Assembly (NCBI GenBank): GCA_011053005.1
Contig: DRHW01000039.1
Coordinates: forward strand, 1 to 32,274
Source: Methylophaga sp.
GTDB taxonomy: Bacteria; Pseudomonadota; Gammaproteobacteria; Nitrosococcales; Methylophagaceae
Direction: 5' to 3'
Length of the DNA stretch: 32,274 nt
Part shown: positions 8,376-17,787 of the stretch, piece by piece
Numbering within the stretch: position 1 is the stretch's first letter
Layout of the letters: each line of letters starts with the position of its first letter
Made by a program: the position numbers and the translations under genes
Notes under the pieces: generated by a model
What the model was told of the DNA's origin: nothing
What the model saw: the letters and a program-made list of their open reading frames with translations, nothing else
Databases searched by the model: none

Positions 8376-11300
8376 TTGCGAACATAATACGTTGGTCTAT
8401 TACTAATCGATTTTTAGTGTTGCTGCTCACTCTGATACTAGTTGGTTGGAGCTTAATATCGGTATCACGCACGCCCCTCGATGCATTACCTGATCTTTCA
8501 GATGTTCAGGTGATCATTAAAACCACTTGGCCGGGTCAAGCTCCACAGTTGATGGAGGATCAGGTTACTTATCCATTGACATCTACCATGCTCTCGGTAC
8601 CGGGTGCCAAGGTGGTACGTGGCCTGTCATTTTTTGGCGACAGCTATGTATATATATTGTTTGATGAGGGAACAGATCTTTATTGGGCTCGCAGTCGGGT
8701 GCTTGAATACCTCAATCAAGCACAATCACTATTACCTCCGGCGGCAAGGTCGTCAATTGGTCCTGATGCTACAGGTGTTGGCTGGATCTATCAGTATGCT
8801 TTGGTAGACAAATCAGGTACCCAAGATATTTCTCAACTTCGTACTCTGCAAGATTGGTTCCTCAAATTTGAGCTCAAAACGGTACCCAATGTGGCTGAGG
8901 TTGCAACTGTCGGAGGGATGGTGCGTCAGTACCAAGTAGTCGTTGATCCTTACAAACTGGCAGCTTATCGTATTCCTCTCAGTCAAGTTATTGAAGCTAT
9001 TGGCGCCGGAAATCAAGAATCTGGAGGCTCCGTTCTAGAAATGGGGGAAGCAGAATATATGGTGCGAGCATCGGGGTATCTGCAAAGCTTAGATGATTTT
9101 CGAGCCATACCATTGCTGACCACTGATGAGGGTGTTTCAGTCAAACTGGGAGATGTAGCACATATTCAGGTTGGCCCCGAAATTCGGCGTGTTATAGGTG
9201 AACTGGATGGCATAGGAGAGGCTGTGGGGGGCGTAATTGTAATGCGTTCAGGCAAAAATGCGCTTTCTACTATCGAGGCGGTAAAAGAAAAGCTTAATAA
9301 TCTACAAAAGAGTTTACCAGAGGGCGTGGAAATTGTGCCTGTGTATGATCGCTCAGGCTTAATTAAACGTGCTGTCAATAATCTTAGCGAAAAGCTTGTT
9401 GAAGAATTTATTGTCGTGGCATTAGTCTGTATTGCTTTCCTTTTCCATCTGCGTTCAGCTTTGGTAGCCATCGTCACCTTACCGCTAGGTATATTAATGG
9501 CTTTTATTGTCATGCACTGGCAAGGAATTAACGCTAACATCATGTCTCTTGGTGGAATTGCTATCGCTGTGGGGGCTATGGTCGATGCTGCTGTAGTGAT
9601 GATCGAAAATGCTCACAAACATTTAGAGCGCTGGAATGAAAAACATCCCGGCGAGCAACTTCTGGGTGAAACCCGCTGGAAAGTGATCGGTGATTCTGCC
9701 GTGGAAGTCGGGCCTGCCCTGTTCTTCTCTTTATTGATTATTACATTATCTTTCATTCCTATTTTTACCTTAGAAGCACAAGAAGGTCGTATGTTCTCGC
9801 CTTTGGCGTTTACAAAAACCTATGCGATGGCCGCTGCCGCTGGGCTAGCGGTGACTCTAATCCCGGTACTGATGGGCTATTTTATCCGAGGAAAAATACC
9901 TGCTGAACAGGCTAATCCCCTCAACCGTTTTTTAATTGCCTGTTATCGTCCCTTGCTGGAAGGCGTACTACGTTTCCCAAAGACGACATTAGTCGTGGCA
10001 GGTGTTTTGTTGTTTACAAGTCTGTGGCCCTTACAACATATAGGTAGCGAATTTATGCCTCCTCTGGACGAAGGCGACTTGTTATACATGCCGAGCGCGC
10101 TACCTAGTCTTTCTGCGGGTAAGGTTGCAGAATTATTGCAGCAGACTAATCGTTTAATTAAAACCGTGCCAGAGGTTAAAACCGTATATGGCAAAGCTGG
10201 GCGAGCAGATACGGCAACCGATCCGGCACCGCTGGTCATGTTTGAGACCACCATTCAATTCAAACCTCGCGAAGAGTGGCGACAAGGTATGACTCAGGAA
10301 AAGTTGATTGCTGAGTTGGACCGAACGGTCCGTGTTCCCGGGTTAACTAATATTTGGGTTCCGCCTATCCGTAATCGACTTGACATGCTAGCCACCGGTA
10401 TTAAAAGCCCGGTGGGCGTGAAAGTGTTGGGGGAAGACTTAGCGGTTATCGATAGACTCACCGGTGAAATTGAAAAAGTGCTTAAAGATGTACCGGGCGT
10501 GACCAGTGTTTTTGCCGAGCGCCTCACTGGTGGTCGTTACGTCGATGTCGATATTAATCGTACTGCAGCGGCTCGCTATGGCCTTAATATTGATGATGTT
10601 CAGTTAATTATTAGCTCGGCCGTTGGGGGCATGAATATTGGTGAAACGGTAGAAGGCCTTCAGCGCTTTCCAATAAATGTGAGGTATCCTCGAGAAATAC
10701 GCGATTCCCTGACCGCCTTAAGATCACTGCCAATCGTCACTATCCGAGGCCAGCAATTGTTACTCTCAGACATTGCTGAAATTAGTATCAACAACGGTCC
10801 ACCGATGATCCGTAGTGAAAACTCGCGATTAGCAGGGTTTGTATATATCGATATTCGGGATCGCGATCTGGGTTCGGCGGTAGCGGAGATGCAACAGAGG
10901 GTGACCGAACACATTAGCCTGCCCACAGGCTATTCAATAACATGGTCAGGGCAGTTTGAGTTTCTTGAACGTGCAACTGCCAAACTCAAGCTGGTTGTAC
11001 CCTTCACTTTGCTGATTATCTTCGTACTGTTCTACCTCACTTTTAAGAGTTTCGAAGAAGCGCTACTGCTTATGGTGACTTTACCATTTTCACTAGTGGG
11101 CAGTATCTGGTTACTGTACCTACTGGGTCACAACTTATCGGTGGCGAGCGTAGTTGGTTTTATAGCGCTAGCCGGTGTGGCAGCCGAATTTGGTGTGATC
11201 ATGCTGCTTTATCTTAAGCAGGCTTGGCGACTACGGTTAGATGAAGATAAATCAACTGAGGATGATCTGCTTGATGCCATTCGAGAAGGTGCTGTGCTTC

Positions 11301-11542
11301 GAGTCAGGCCCAAGGCCATGACGGTGGCAGTCATCCTTGCAGGTCTGCTACCCGTCATGTTTGGCACAGGTACCGGCAGTGAAGTAATGCAACGGATCGC
11401 TGCGCCCATGGTAGGAGGCATGATTACAGCCCCCATTCTATCAATGCTGGTGATGCCAGTGGTTTATTTACTTATTCGCAAACCGAAAAAAGGGGAACAG
11501 AAGCAAAAGGCCAGTAACACCCATCACGAAGAAATGAGATGA
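8372..11542 (+). CDS. cusA: CusA, RND-type Cu+/Ag+ efflux pump
   Basis: 1056 aa heavy-metal RND transporter of the inner membrane, proton driven. By direct counting, the three Met that bind Cu+/Ag+ in E. coli CusA fall at the same numbers: Met573 (YMPSALP), Met623 (LVMFETT) and Met672 (NRLDMLATG). The relay Met391, Met403, Met410, Met486 and Met501 and the proton-relay Asp405 ([13 protein letters not shown]) are also present. This separates it from the divalent CzcA pumps, so specificity for monovalent Cu/Ag is well supported. The start overlaps the cusB stop (ATGA). The end is followed by a terminator-like hairpin before cusF. Confidence 0.97.
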   Translation: MIANIIRWSITNRFLVLLLTLILVGWSLISVSRTPLDALPDLSDVQVIIKTTWPGQAPQLMEDQVTYPLTSTMLSVPGAKVVRGLSFFGDSYVYILFDEGTDLYWARSRVLEYLNQAQSLLPPAARSSIGPDATGVGWIYQYALVDKSGTQDISQLRTLQDWFLKFELKTVPNVAEVATVGGMVRQYQVVVDPYKLAAYRIPLSQVIEAIGAGNQESGGSVLEMGEAEYMVRASGYLQSLDDFRAIPLLTTDEGVSVKLGDVAHIQVGPEIRRVIGELDGIGEAVGGVIVMRSGKNALSTIEAVKEKLNNLQKSLPEGVEIVPVYDRSGLIKRAVNNLSEKLVEEFIVVALVCIAFLFHLRSALVAIVTLPLGILMAFIVMHWQGINANIMSLGGIAIAVGAMVDAAVVMIENAHKHLERWNEKHPGEQLLGETRWKVIGDSAVEVGPALFFSLLIITLSFIPIFTLEAQEGRMFSPLAFTKTYAMAAAAGLAVTLIPVLMGYFIRGKIPAEQANPLNRFLIACYRPLLEGVLRFPKTTLVVAGVLLFTSLWPLQHIGSEFMPPLDEGDLLYMPSALPSLSAGKVAELLQQTNRLIKTVPEVKTVYGKAGRADTATDPAPLVMFETTIQFKPREEWRQGMTQEKLIAELDRTVRVPGLTNIWVPPIRNRLDMLATGIKSPVGVKVLGEDLAVIDRLTGEIEKVLKDVPGVTSVFAERLTGGRYVDVDINRTAAARYGLNIDDVQLIISSAVGGMNIGETVEGLQRFPINVRYPREIRDSLTALRSLPIVTIRGQQLLLSDIAEISINNGPPMIRSENSRLAGFVYIDIRDRDLGSAVAEMQQRVTEHISLPTGYSITWSGQFEFLERATAKLKLVVPFTLLIIFVLFYLTFKSFEEALLLMVTLPFSLVGSIWLLYLLGHNLSVASVVGFIALAGVAAEFGVIMLLYLKQAWRLRLDEDKSTEDDLLDAIREGAVLRVRPKAMTVAVILAGLLPVMFGTGTGSEVMQRIAAPMVGGMITAPILSMLVMPVVYLLIRKPKKGEQKQKASNTHHEEMR

Positions 11543-11550
11543 AACAAATA

Positions 11551-11590
11551 CTCTGGGTTCGTAGTGAGTACAACCCGGAGCTTTATTTTT
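11551..11590 (+). terminator. Terminator-like hairpin after cusA
   Basis: CTCTGGGTT (11551-11559) pairs with AACCCGGAG (11572-11580), with one G-U pair, and is followed by CTTTATTTTT. It sits between cusA and cusF, so cusF may be read only by partial read-through or from its own promoter. Confidence 0.65.
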
Positions 11591-11610
11591 AAACTACTAG
11601 AGATATTCAA

Positions 11611-11961
11611 ATGAATAAATTATTAATGTGTTCTTTCACAATCATTTTGTCTTGCACGACGACTTCAATTTTAGCCCAGCAGAACATGAATGATCACGAC
11701 ATGAAGAACATGACGCCAAAAACAGAGACATCGGAACAAAAGACGGTGCACATTGCTACAGGCATCGTCACCAAGCTTGATGTCAGCATTAAAAAGGTAA
11801 CCCTATCCCATGAACCGATCGAAAGTCTGAACTGGCCAGCCATGAGTATGGGGTTTTCGGTCAAAGATGAGAGCTTGCTAAATAAGCTTAGCGTTGGCAA
11901 AACGGTTAAGTTCGAGTTTATTAAAGCTGATAATGATTATGTCATCACAGCAGTCAACTAG
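11611..11961 (+). CDS. cusF: CusF-like periplasmic Cu+/Ag+ chaperone
   Basis: 116 aa with a signal peptide (MNKLLMCSFTIILSC..., cleaved near ILAQ), a Met/His-rich linker (QNMNDHDMKNM) and a single CusF fold. The metal site of E. coli CusF (His36, Trp44, Met47, Met49) is matched by SHEPIESLNWPAMSM. CusF delivers periplasmic Cu+/Ag+ to CusB/CusA. It is the last gene of the rightward cus block, 68 bp after cusA with a hairpin between, so its dosage may differ from the pump's. A second CusF-like domain is fused to CusB. Confidence 0.93.
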   Translation: MNKLLMCSFTIILSCTTTSILAQQNMNDHDMKNMTPKTETSEQKTVHIATGIVTKLDVSIKKVTLSHEPIESLNWPAMSMGFSVKDESLLNKLSVGKTVKFEFIKADNDYVITAVN

Positions 11962-11971
11962 ATAAAAGTAT

Positions 11972-11996
11972 TAGGACTGGCGTAAAGCCAGTCCTA
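11972..11996. terminator. Perfect 10-bp hairpin between convergent cusF and the copper ATPase gene
   Basis: TAGGACTGGC (11972-11981) and GCCAGTCCTA (11987-11996) surround GTAAA. Reading leftward, the stem is followed by ATACTTTTATC, a weak T-run, so it suits the leftward ATPase gene best; it may stop both. Confidence 0.6.
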
Positions 11997-12043
11997 CGTC
12001 TTACACCATAATTAATGATCTTATATGATAGCAATATCAAAAC

Positions 12044-14620
12044 TTAAAGCTTCATTCGTTTAAGTCTCAGAGCATTACTAATTACCGACACGGAACTAAA
12101 ACTCATCGCGGCGGCGGCAATCATAGGCGAAAGCAGCAAACCAAAGACGGGATAAAGCACTCCAGCAGCAATGGGTACGCCAGCTGCGTTATAAATAAAA
12201 GCAAAGAATAAATTTTGACGAATGTTTCGCATGGTCGCTCTAGACAGGCGTATTGCCCGAACAATGCCTCGCAAGTCACCTTTGACCAAAGTAACCCCGG
12301 CACTTTCCATTGCAACATCGGTGCCCGTACCCATAGCAATACCCACATGAGCCTGAGCCAATGCAGGTGCATCATTTATCCCATCACCTGCCATTGCCAC
12401 TATTCGACCTTCAGCCTGAAGCTTCTTCACCATTTCAGCCTTCTGTTCTGGCAACACTTCTGCATGCACTTGATCAATGTTAAGTTTTGCTGCCACTGCA
12501 TCAGCCGTTTTTTGACTATCGCCAGTTAACATTACTACCTGTATTCCTTCTTCGTGCAAATTACGAATTGCTTCTTCAGTGCTGTCTTTTATCGGATCAG
12601 CAACACCGATTAACCCAGCAGCTTTACCATCGATTGCTAACAACATGACCGTTTGACCTTCAGCACGTTGACTATCAGCTTGTTGAGGTAAATTACCCGC
12701 ATCTATATCCAAGCTTTCAAACAATTTAAGGTTACCCAATACAACTTGATGGCCATCAACACTACCTGTGACACCTTTACCAGTTACCGACTGAAAATTC
12801 TCTGCTTGACTCAAGGTAAGCTTCTTCTCTTCAGCACCCTTTACAATAGCTTCAGCCAAAGGATGTTCACTAGCACGCTCTAGGCTAGCAGCTAAACGAA
12901 GGTTGTCATTTTCGTCAAACCCCTCAGCAGCCATTACTGCAACTAATTTAGGTTTACCTTCAGTCAATGTGCCGGTTTTATCAACCACTAAAGTATCGAC
13001 TTTTTCGAGGAGCTCCAATGCTTCGGCATTTTTAATTAACACACCCATCACTGCCCCTTTACCCGTTCCCACCATAATGGACATCGGTGTGGCTAAACCC
13101 AAGGCGCAAGGACAAGCAATAATTAAAACGGCTACAGCATTAATGACTGCATAAGCAATTGCGGGTTCTGGACCCCATAAACTCCAGACGATGAATGTAA
13201 GCAACGAAGCGATGAGAACGGAAGGTACGAAATAGCCCGCCACAACATCCACTATTTTTTGAATCGGGGCGCGTGAACGTTGAGCATCAGCGACCATATG
13301 AACAATTTGAGATAATAAAGTGTCAGCGCCTACCTTTTCAGCGCGCATCAATAATCCACCAGTGCCATTCACTGTCGCACCAATTAACTTCTCACCAGTG
13401 ATCTTTGTAACAGGAATAGGTTCACCCGTCACCATCGATTCATCGACATTACTTTCACCATCGATGACTTCGCCATCCACGGGCACTTTTTCACCAGGGC
13501 GAACACGCAATTGATCGCCTGGTTGTACCTGCTCAAGTGGAATATCTTCTTCGGTACCATCCTCACGAACAATACGTGCTGTTTTGGGAGCAAGACCCAG
13601 TAGTAATTTAATTGCAGCATTAGTCTGACTTCTAGCGCGTAGCTCCATGACCTGTCCAAGTAAAACAAGTGCGGTAATGACGGCAGCGGCTTCAAAATAA
13701 ACAGGTACGATTCCCGCGTCACTAAACACCGCAGCAGGAAAAATACCGGGCATGACGACTGCTATAAAGCTATAAATCCAAGCAATTCCAACGCCAATTG
13801 CAATTAAAGTAAACATATTTAAATGTCGCGATACTATCGATTGCCAACCTCGTTGAAAAAATACCCAACCAGCCCACCATACTACGGGTGCAGATAGAAT
13901 AAGTTCCAACCATTGTCGCTCTACAGGTGAAATCAAACCATTAATAACATTGGGCCAAAATTCAGCAGCCATGGCACTGAAAAATACTGGTATAGCCAAG
14001 ATGGCACTTAACCATAAACGGCGAGTCATAAAGTCTAATTCAGTAGTATCTTCTTTTGCATCTACTGTCTGTAGTTCTAGAGCCATGCCACATTTTGGGC
14101 AACTACCTGGATGGTCTTGAACAATCTCAGGATGCATCGGACAGGTATATTCAGTCTTTGTATCTGAAACTGGAATCGTTTTCAGCTCCAGTGCCATTCC
14201 ACATTTAGGACAGCTACCCGGATGATCTTGAATTACTTCTGGATGCATCGGGCAGGTGTACTCTTTTATTACTCCTGACTTCGAGACACTTGCTATATTT
14301 TTATCTTCCGGCTGATGGCTGTCTTTAGGTGTTCCCCCACAGCAACTATCAGATTGTGTTTTATCTTCAAGCTGTTCTTGCTTTGATCCGCCGCAACAAC
14401 CGCTAGATTCATCAGCAGAATTTTGCTCTGTGGCTTTTTTCTCACCACAGCCACAACCGCTGGCTGCTTTAGGTTTTTTATCATTCAGGTATTGGTTGGG
14501 TGAGGCGGAAAATTTGTCTAAACAGTGCTTACTACAAAAGTAATACAATTTAGACATATGATTTATATGATACTCAGAATTTTCCGTCACCGTCATTCCA
14601 CATACTGGATCAATATTCAT
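12044..14620 (-). CDS. copA: Cu+-exporting P1B-1 ATPase with YHS, Cys-rich and two metal-binding N-terminal modules
   Basis: 858 aa inner-membrane pump, start set by GGAAGGGAG upstream. Modules: a YHS/TRASH domain (1-48: [20 protein letters not shown]); a Cys-rich linker with three clusters (GCGCG ~55-59, GCCGG ~74-78, CCGG ~93-96); two near-identical heavy-metal-binding repeats (121-146 and 158-183: [22 protein letters not shown]); then the ATPase. Signature residues: TGE actuator ~398-400, CPC 503-505, DKTGT with phosphorylated Asp547, SEHPLAE 584-590, [11 protein letters not shown] in the following membrane helix and MSFSS in the last indicate the Cu+/Ag+ subgroup. The usual ferredoxin-like CxxC domain is absent. 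The MerR gene lies 100 bp upstream. The name copA is also used for the unrelated oxidase at 17784. Confidence 0.94.
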   Translation of the reverse strand: MNIDPVCGMTVTENSEYHINHMSKLYYFCSKHCLDKFSASPNQYLNDKKPKAASGCGCGEKKATEQNSADESSGCCGGSKQEQLEDKTQSDSCCGGTPKDSHQPEDKNIASVSKSGVIKEYTCPMHPEVIQDHPGSCPKCGMALELKTIPVSDTKTEYTCPMHPEIVQDHPGSCPKCGMALELQTVDAKEDTTELDFMTRRLWLSAILAIPVFFSAMAAEFWPNVINGLISPVERQWLELILSAPVVWWAGWVFFQRGWQSIVSRHLNMFTLIAIGVGIAWIYSFIAVVMPGIFPAAVFSDAGIVPVYFEAAAVITALVLLGQVMELRARSQTNAAIKLLLGLAPKTARIVREDGTEEDIPLEQVQPGDQLRVRPGEKVPVDGEVIDGESNVDESMVTGEPIPVTKITGEKLIGATVNGTGGLLMRAEKVGADTLLSQIVHMVADAQRSRAPIQKIVDVVAGYFVPSVLIASLLTFIVWSLWGPEPAIAYAVINAVAVLIIACPCALGLATPMSIMVGTGKGAVMGVLIKNAEALELLEKVDTLVVDKTGTLTEGKPKLVAVMAAEGFDENDNLRLAASLERASEHPLAEAIVKGAEEKKLTLSQAENFQSVTGKGVTGSVDGHQVVLGNLKLFESLDIDAGNLPQQADSQRAEGQTVMLLAIDGKAAGLIGVADPIKDSTEEAIRNLHEEGIQVVMLTGDSQKTADAVAAKLNIDQVHAEVLPEQKAEMVKKLQAEGRIVAMAGDGINDAPALAQAHVGIAMGTGTDVAMESAGVTLVKGDLRGIVRAIRLSRATMRNIRQNLFFAFIYNAAGVPIAAGVLYPVFGLLLSPMIAAAAMSFSSVSVISNALRLKRMKL

Positions 14621-14642
14621 TTAATATCTCCCTTCCTGTTTT

Positions 14643-14680
14643 TTGTACGCATCTCTTTCGATTGGATAGAGAAAGTACAA
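14643..14680 (-). promoter_or_regulatory. Candidate MerR-type operator/promoter of the copper ATPase gene
   Basis: On the minus strand TTGTAC overlaps ACTTTC, then eleven bases, then GAAAGA, and the element closes with GTACAA. The -35-like hexamer overlapping the left arm of a dyad resembles CueR/ZntR promoters. The element lies 23-60 bp before the ATPase start. The -10 is poor (GAGATG at 19-bp spacing), so this is tentative. Confidence 0.4.
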
Positions 14681-14720
14681 CATCAAATTAGTGTTCATTT
14701 TCACTAGGAAAAATAGGACT

Positions 14721-15125
14721 TCACGTAATAGATTCAATTAGATGGCAGATTGCTTTGCCATCAGGCATGCCATTCGGCATTGAGTCCCATTTTTGTACTG
14801 CAGCTTCCATTCGCAGTTGCAATTTATTTAATTCAGCAAGATGAATACGGTTGTCATCAATATGCTGTTGAATCATGTTTCGTACTGTTAAACACGGTGT
14901 TTCTCCGGCATCGCTATGTTCAAGAATCGTTCTTATATCTTGTAAGGTGAAACCAAGTGATTTGGCTTTGCCGATAAATTTGGCTTTTTTAATATCTTCA
15001 CGACTAAAAAGCTTATAACCATTAAGTGGATCGCGAGAGGGTACGAGTAAACCAATACGAACATAATGCCGCACTGCATCTGTCGTCATCTCGACCTCTT
15101 TTGATAACTCACTTACCGTTAGCAT
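14721..15125 (-). CDS. MerR-family heavy-metal-responsive activator
   Basis: 134 aa, start set by GAGGAG five bases upstream. The winged HTH is at 1-70 (LTVSELSKEVEMTTDAVRHY, the usual start), followed by a dimerisation helix and a C-terminal metal loop. Cys78 (GETPCLT) sits where ZntR has Cys79, a residue typical of divalent sensors (CueR has Ser). The loop DSMPNGMPDGKAICHLIES keeps only the last Cys (Cys127, followed by His128) and lacks the ZntR CC pair and the first CueR Cys; two Met (116, 120) are present instead. It lies immediately ahead of the copper ATPase gene, its likely target. The metal sensed is uncertain. Confidence 0.88.
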   Translation of the reverse strand: MLTVSELSKEVEMTTDAVRHYVRIGLLVPSRDPLNGYKLFSREDIKKAKFIGKAKSLGFTLQDIRTILEHSDAGETPCLTVRNMIQQHIDDNRIHLAELNKLQLRMEAAVQKWDSMPNGMPDGKAICHLIESIT

Positions 15126-15155
15126 ATTTTCTCCTCATCTCAGCAATGGTTACAT

Positions 15156-15197
15156 CTTGTGCACAAGTGTAAATGCTAGGTGCTACACGCAGGTCAA
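15156..15197 (-). promoter_or_regulatory. Candidate promoter/operator of the MerR gene
   Basis: On the minus strand TTGACC (15197-15192) is followed by the dyad GTGTA...TACAC (15188-15167) and a perfect 12-bp palindrome CTTGTGCACAAG (15156-15167), ending 30 bp before the merR start. The arrangement fits an autoregulated promoter, but no strong -10 is seen. Confidence 0.35.
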
Positions 15198-15205
15198 GTC
15201 TTATT

Positions 15206-15739
15206 TTAATAATGTTTAAATACAGTCGTGTTATCTGTTTTATCGAACGTTAAAACATCATACCCCCTAGGCTTTTGTTCAGAAGCTTGCATGCCGGGTG
15301 AATATTTTGGCATTCCAGGTGCTGTCAGTCCGATGATCTTAGGCTTATCTTGTAATAATTTGATGATGTCAACGGCAGGAACATGTCCTTCAATAACATA
15401 ACCACTCACAAGTGCGGTATGGCAGGATGCCAAACCTGGTTTCACACCAAAAGTGGCTTTAATGCTATCCATATCTTCTCTATCATAAGCTGTAACTTTA
15501 AATCCCTCTTGCTCTAAATGTGTTATCCAAGCACGACAACAACTACAGCTAGCAGATTTATAAACCGTTATTTCTGGAAGTGCATTCTCAACAACTGAAG
15601 TCGATACAGTGGGCGCATTTGGAACAATAGACCACATTATTGTAGCTATAATAAAACTTACTGCTATAAAGAGAATGAAACATCTAATCATTGAAGCCTT
15701 TAGCCAATTCAGTACGTTACTAGCCGCTGTTTTTTCCAT
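15206..15739 (-). CDS. DUF411-family (CopG-like) periplasmic copper protein
   Basis: 177 aa from ATG 15739 (a GTG one codon earlier is also possible), with AAAGAGA upstream. One membrane segment (about residues 18-38) anchors a periplasmic domain. DUF411 hallmarks: YKSASCSCCRAW with Cys65/67/68, a second Cys-His (GLASCHTA, Cys106), and the conserved SGYVIEGHVPAVDI. MPKYSPGM supplies two more Met. Family members studied as CopG bind several Cu ions through the CxCC cluster and support copper tolerance, probably by redox handling in the periplasm. It lies between cytochrome c and the MerR gene, all leftward. Identification is firm; the exact reaction is not. Confidence 0.9.
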   Translation of the reverse strand: MEKTAASNVLNWLKASMIRCFILFIAVSFIIATIMWSIVPNAPTVSTSVVENALPEITVYKSASCSCCRAWITHLEQEGFKVTAYDREDMDSIKATFGVKPGLASCHTALVSGYVIEGHVPAVDIIKLLQDKPKIIGLTAPGMPKYSPGMQASEQKPRGYDVLTFDKTDNTTVFKHY

Positions 15740-15914
15740 CACGTTCTCTTTTCTATTTTGGAGGATAAAATAACTGCACCATCTCTATGCTTTTCTGATT
15801 TAGGTACTGAATATTTCAGGATTTAGATGTGAGACGACTGTAATAATTAATAGGTGAAGTCATAACACATTCTCAGCATGTGTCGCTAATGATCCACGTC
15901 ATTTAATCTCTACG

Positions 15915-15930
15915 AATACCTGCAGGTATT
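15915..15930. repeat. Perfect 16-bp palindrome AATACCTGCAGGTATT
   Basis: It lies 33 bp past the cytochrome c stop, in the 223-bp gap before the DUF411 gene. Without loop or T-run it is a poor terminator; it could be an operator for the DUF411-merR-ATPase genes. Confidence 0.4.
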
Positions 15931-15962
15931 TGGTATTTTGGCGTTATTCCATTGCTCAATAT

Positions 15963-16535
15963 TCAGTGTTCATTGGAACTATCTCCGCGGGCAGTAAGGA
16001 CTTGATATTGCTCAGGAGATAGTTTTGGCAAACTATTAATGAATGCGACCATATCCCAAATACGTTGATCATCATGACTAGGTCCCCATGCAGGCATACC
16101 TGATGCCTTGATACCGTGTTTGATGATCCAAAAATGACGTTGTTGGGAGTAAAGCTCATCACCGTGGTTAGCATGACCAACCTCATCCCTCGCCAGTGAT
16201 AGATTAGGCGGTGAGGGATAAAGACCTAATGTGAAGTCGCTTTGTTTTTTATTTGGTGCTAGATGGCAACTGGCACACATATCATTATAATCGGCGCCGC
16301 CTCTGAGTAAACGTGCTGAAGTATTCATGTCATTAGGTACTTCAATCTTACTCGCTACGCGTTCTATCGATCGTTCTCGCAACGTTTCCAGTCCCCAGTA
16401 GGTGAGGGCATTGTGTGGTACATCCGCTCCCATAGGGTATAGTCCAGAATACAGAAACGCCACGCCTCCCACGATAGCGATACCTACTGTTATCAGCAAA
16501 CATTTACCACACGATAGAAATTTTCTTGCAGACAT
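15963..16535 (-). CDS. Membrane-anchored class I cytochrome c of the copper cluster
   Basis: 190 aa. An N-terminal membrane segment (about residues 12-31) could serve as an uncleaved anchor. A single haem c site, MCASCH (Cys87, Cys90, His91), and a probable axial Met147 in HGIKASGMPAWGPSHDD identify a mono-haem class I cytochrome facing the periplasm. Similar cytochromes recur in copper-resistance clusters beside the multicopper oxidase and may pass electrons from Cu+ oxidation. It lies between the Met/His-rich protein (62 bp away) and the DUF411 gene on the same strand. The electron partner cannot be told from the sequence. Confidence 0.88.
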   Translation of the reverse strand: MSARKFLSCGKCLLITVGIAIVGGVAFLYSGLYPMGADVPHNALTYWGLETLRERSIERVASKIEVPNDMNTSARLLRGGADYNDMCASCHLAPNKKQSDFTLGLYPSPPNLSLARDEVGHANHGDELYSQQRHFWIIKHGIKASGMPAWGPSHDDQRIWDMVAFINSLPKLSPEQYQVLTARGDSSNEH

Positions 16536-16596
16536 AACACACGTCCCCTTTTATTATTTTAGTTGAGGCAGACAGCTTGACCGCCCATCCTATTAC

Positions 16597-16878
16597 TTAG
16601 TGTGTGTGTTCTGTAGATTCATCAGCATGAGATTGGCTTTCATTTTCATCTTCGGCTTTTTCATCCATATCCATATCCATCGTGTCCATACACTGTTTCA
16701 TCATGGCTTGTGTAATGGGATCTTGCATATCCATTTTGCTCTTGTCCATTTTTTCCATGGCCGTGCAGTCTGGCTTTTCTGCATTTTTCATATGTTCTTT
16801 AGGATCGTGTGCTTGGGCTGATAAAGTAAAGACAGCAGTAGAAAGCGCCATAATAAAAGTGATTATTTTAGTGTTCAT
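16597..16878 (-). CDS. Small Met/His-rich periplasmic protein
   Basis: 93 aa. The start at 16878 is preferred because AAGGA lies 8 nt upstream; an ATG two codons earlier sits too close to it. A signal peptide (MNTKIITFIMALSTAVFTLS, cleaved after AQA) precedes a soluble, highly charged domain with many Met (KMDKSKMDMQD, QAMMKQCMDTMDMDMDE), two Cys (DCTAMEK, KQCMD) and a His-containing acidic tail (ESTEHTH). Such composition suits periplasmic Cu+ buffering. It lies between copB and cytochrome c in the same leftward block. No named family is recognised; the function is inferred. Confidence 0.75.
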   Translation of the reverse strand: MNTKIITFIMALSTAVFTLSAQAHDPKEHMKNAEKPDCTAMEKMDKSKMDMQDPITQAMMKQCMDTMDMDMDEKAEDENESQSHADESTEHTH

Positions 16879-16926
16879 TAGCATGTTCCTTAGTGGATGA
16901 ATAAAGTGTTTTTTTAAAATTACTTG

Positions 16927-17787
16927 TTAAAACATAAATCTTAAACCGGTAACAAACTGCGTATCACTCACATTTTGTCCGGCAGCGTGTCGATAATCAG
17001 CGGTGTTACCATAAGCATCTGTCCATTCCACACCAATATACGGTGCAAACTGGCGTGTTATTTCATAGCGTAGACGAAGACCAAGAGATACATCAGATAA
17101 TCCACTGCCTAAGTTATTATTGATATCATCCTCACCATAAAATGTGGCTGTCGCACGCGGTTGTAAGATCAGTTTTTGTGTGAAAAGCAGTTCGTATTCC
17201 GCTTCAATAGCCAATGCTGTTCGCCCGCTGTCACCGAGGTAGCCTGTGACATCCAGTTCAAACCAATACGGGGCCAAACCTTGAACCCCGAATGCGAGCC
17301 ATTGACGATCATCGCCTTCATCGTATTGATCTAATCTCACACCGAGTTGGGTGTCAAAATAAGTAGTAATAGCATGACCCCAAAGTAAGTCGGTCTGACT
17401 TTCTTCCAAGCGACTATCGACGATATCGCCTTCAGCTTTGACGACAAAACGATCGTAGGTTGTGCCATACCAGCCTTGTAAATCAAATACCGCACTGTCA
17501 CTTGGCCCGTTATACTCTAGGCGATTTCCAAGTACTGACCAGAAGGCATGTTCATCGGCCATTTTTAGTTGCCGAGGTCCTGATTGTGAATATGGGCCTT
17601 GCGTAAGGGTATAACCATCGGAATAAGCATCAGGATCACGGGCATCATCTGGCGCAGTACCCCCTTGCATTTGCATCTCTCCTTGAGCCATGTCGCCATG
17701 CTGCATTTCTGCTAATAGAGTAGGCGTATAAAGGCCGCTGACAATAACCATTAGACTAATAAGTGGATTTCTGTTTTTGTTACTCAT
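16927..17787 (-). CDS. copB: CopB outer-membrane copper-resistance protein
   Basis: 286 aa from the ATG at 17787, chosen over an upstream in-frame start because it has GAGGTGG before it and overlaps the oxidase stop as ATGA. A signal peptide is followed by a short Met/His/Gln-rich segment (EMQHGDMAQGEMQMQGG), shorter than in Pseudomonas CopB. The rest is a beta-barrel with family motifs WYGTTYDRFVVKAEGD, WLAFGVQGLAPYWFELD, LILQPRATATFYGEDD and a terminal Phe (TGLRFMF) for outer-membrane insertion. CopB/PcoB works with the oxidase CopA/PcoA; sequestration or transport of copper at the outer membrane is the usual proposal. Confidence 0.93.
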   Translation of the reverse strand: MSNKNRNPLISLMVIVSGLYTPTLLAEMQHGDMAQGEMQMQGGTAPDDARDPDAYSDGYTLTQGPYSQSGPRQLKMADEHAFWSVLGNRLEYNGPSDSAVFDLQGWYGTTYDRFVVKAEGDIVDSRLEESQTDLLWGHAITTYFDTQLGVRLDQYDEGDDRQWLAFGVQGLAPYWFELDVTGYLGDSGRTALAIEAEYELLFTQKLILQPRATATFYGEDDINNNLGSGLSDVSLGLRLRYEITRQFAPYIGVEWTDAYGNTADYRHAAGQNVSDTQFVTGLRFMF

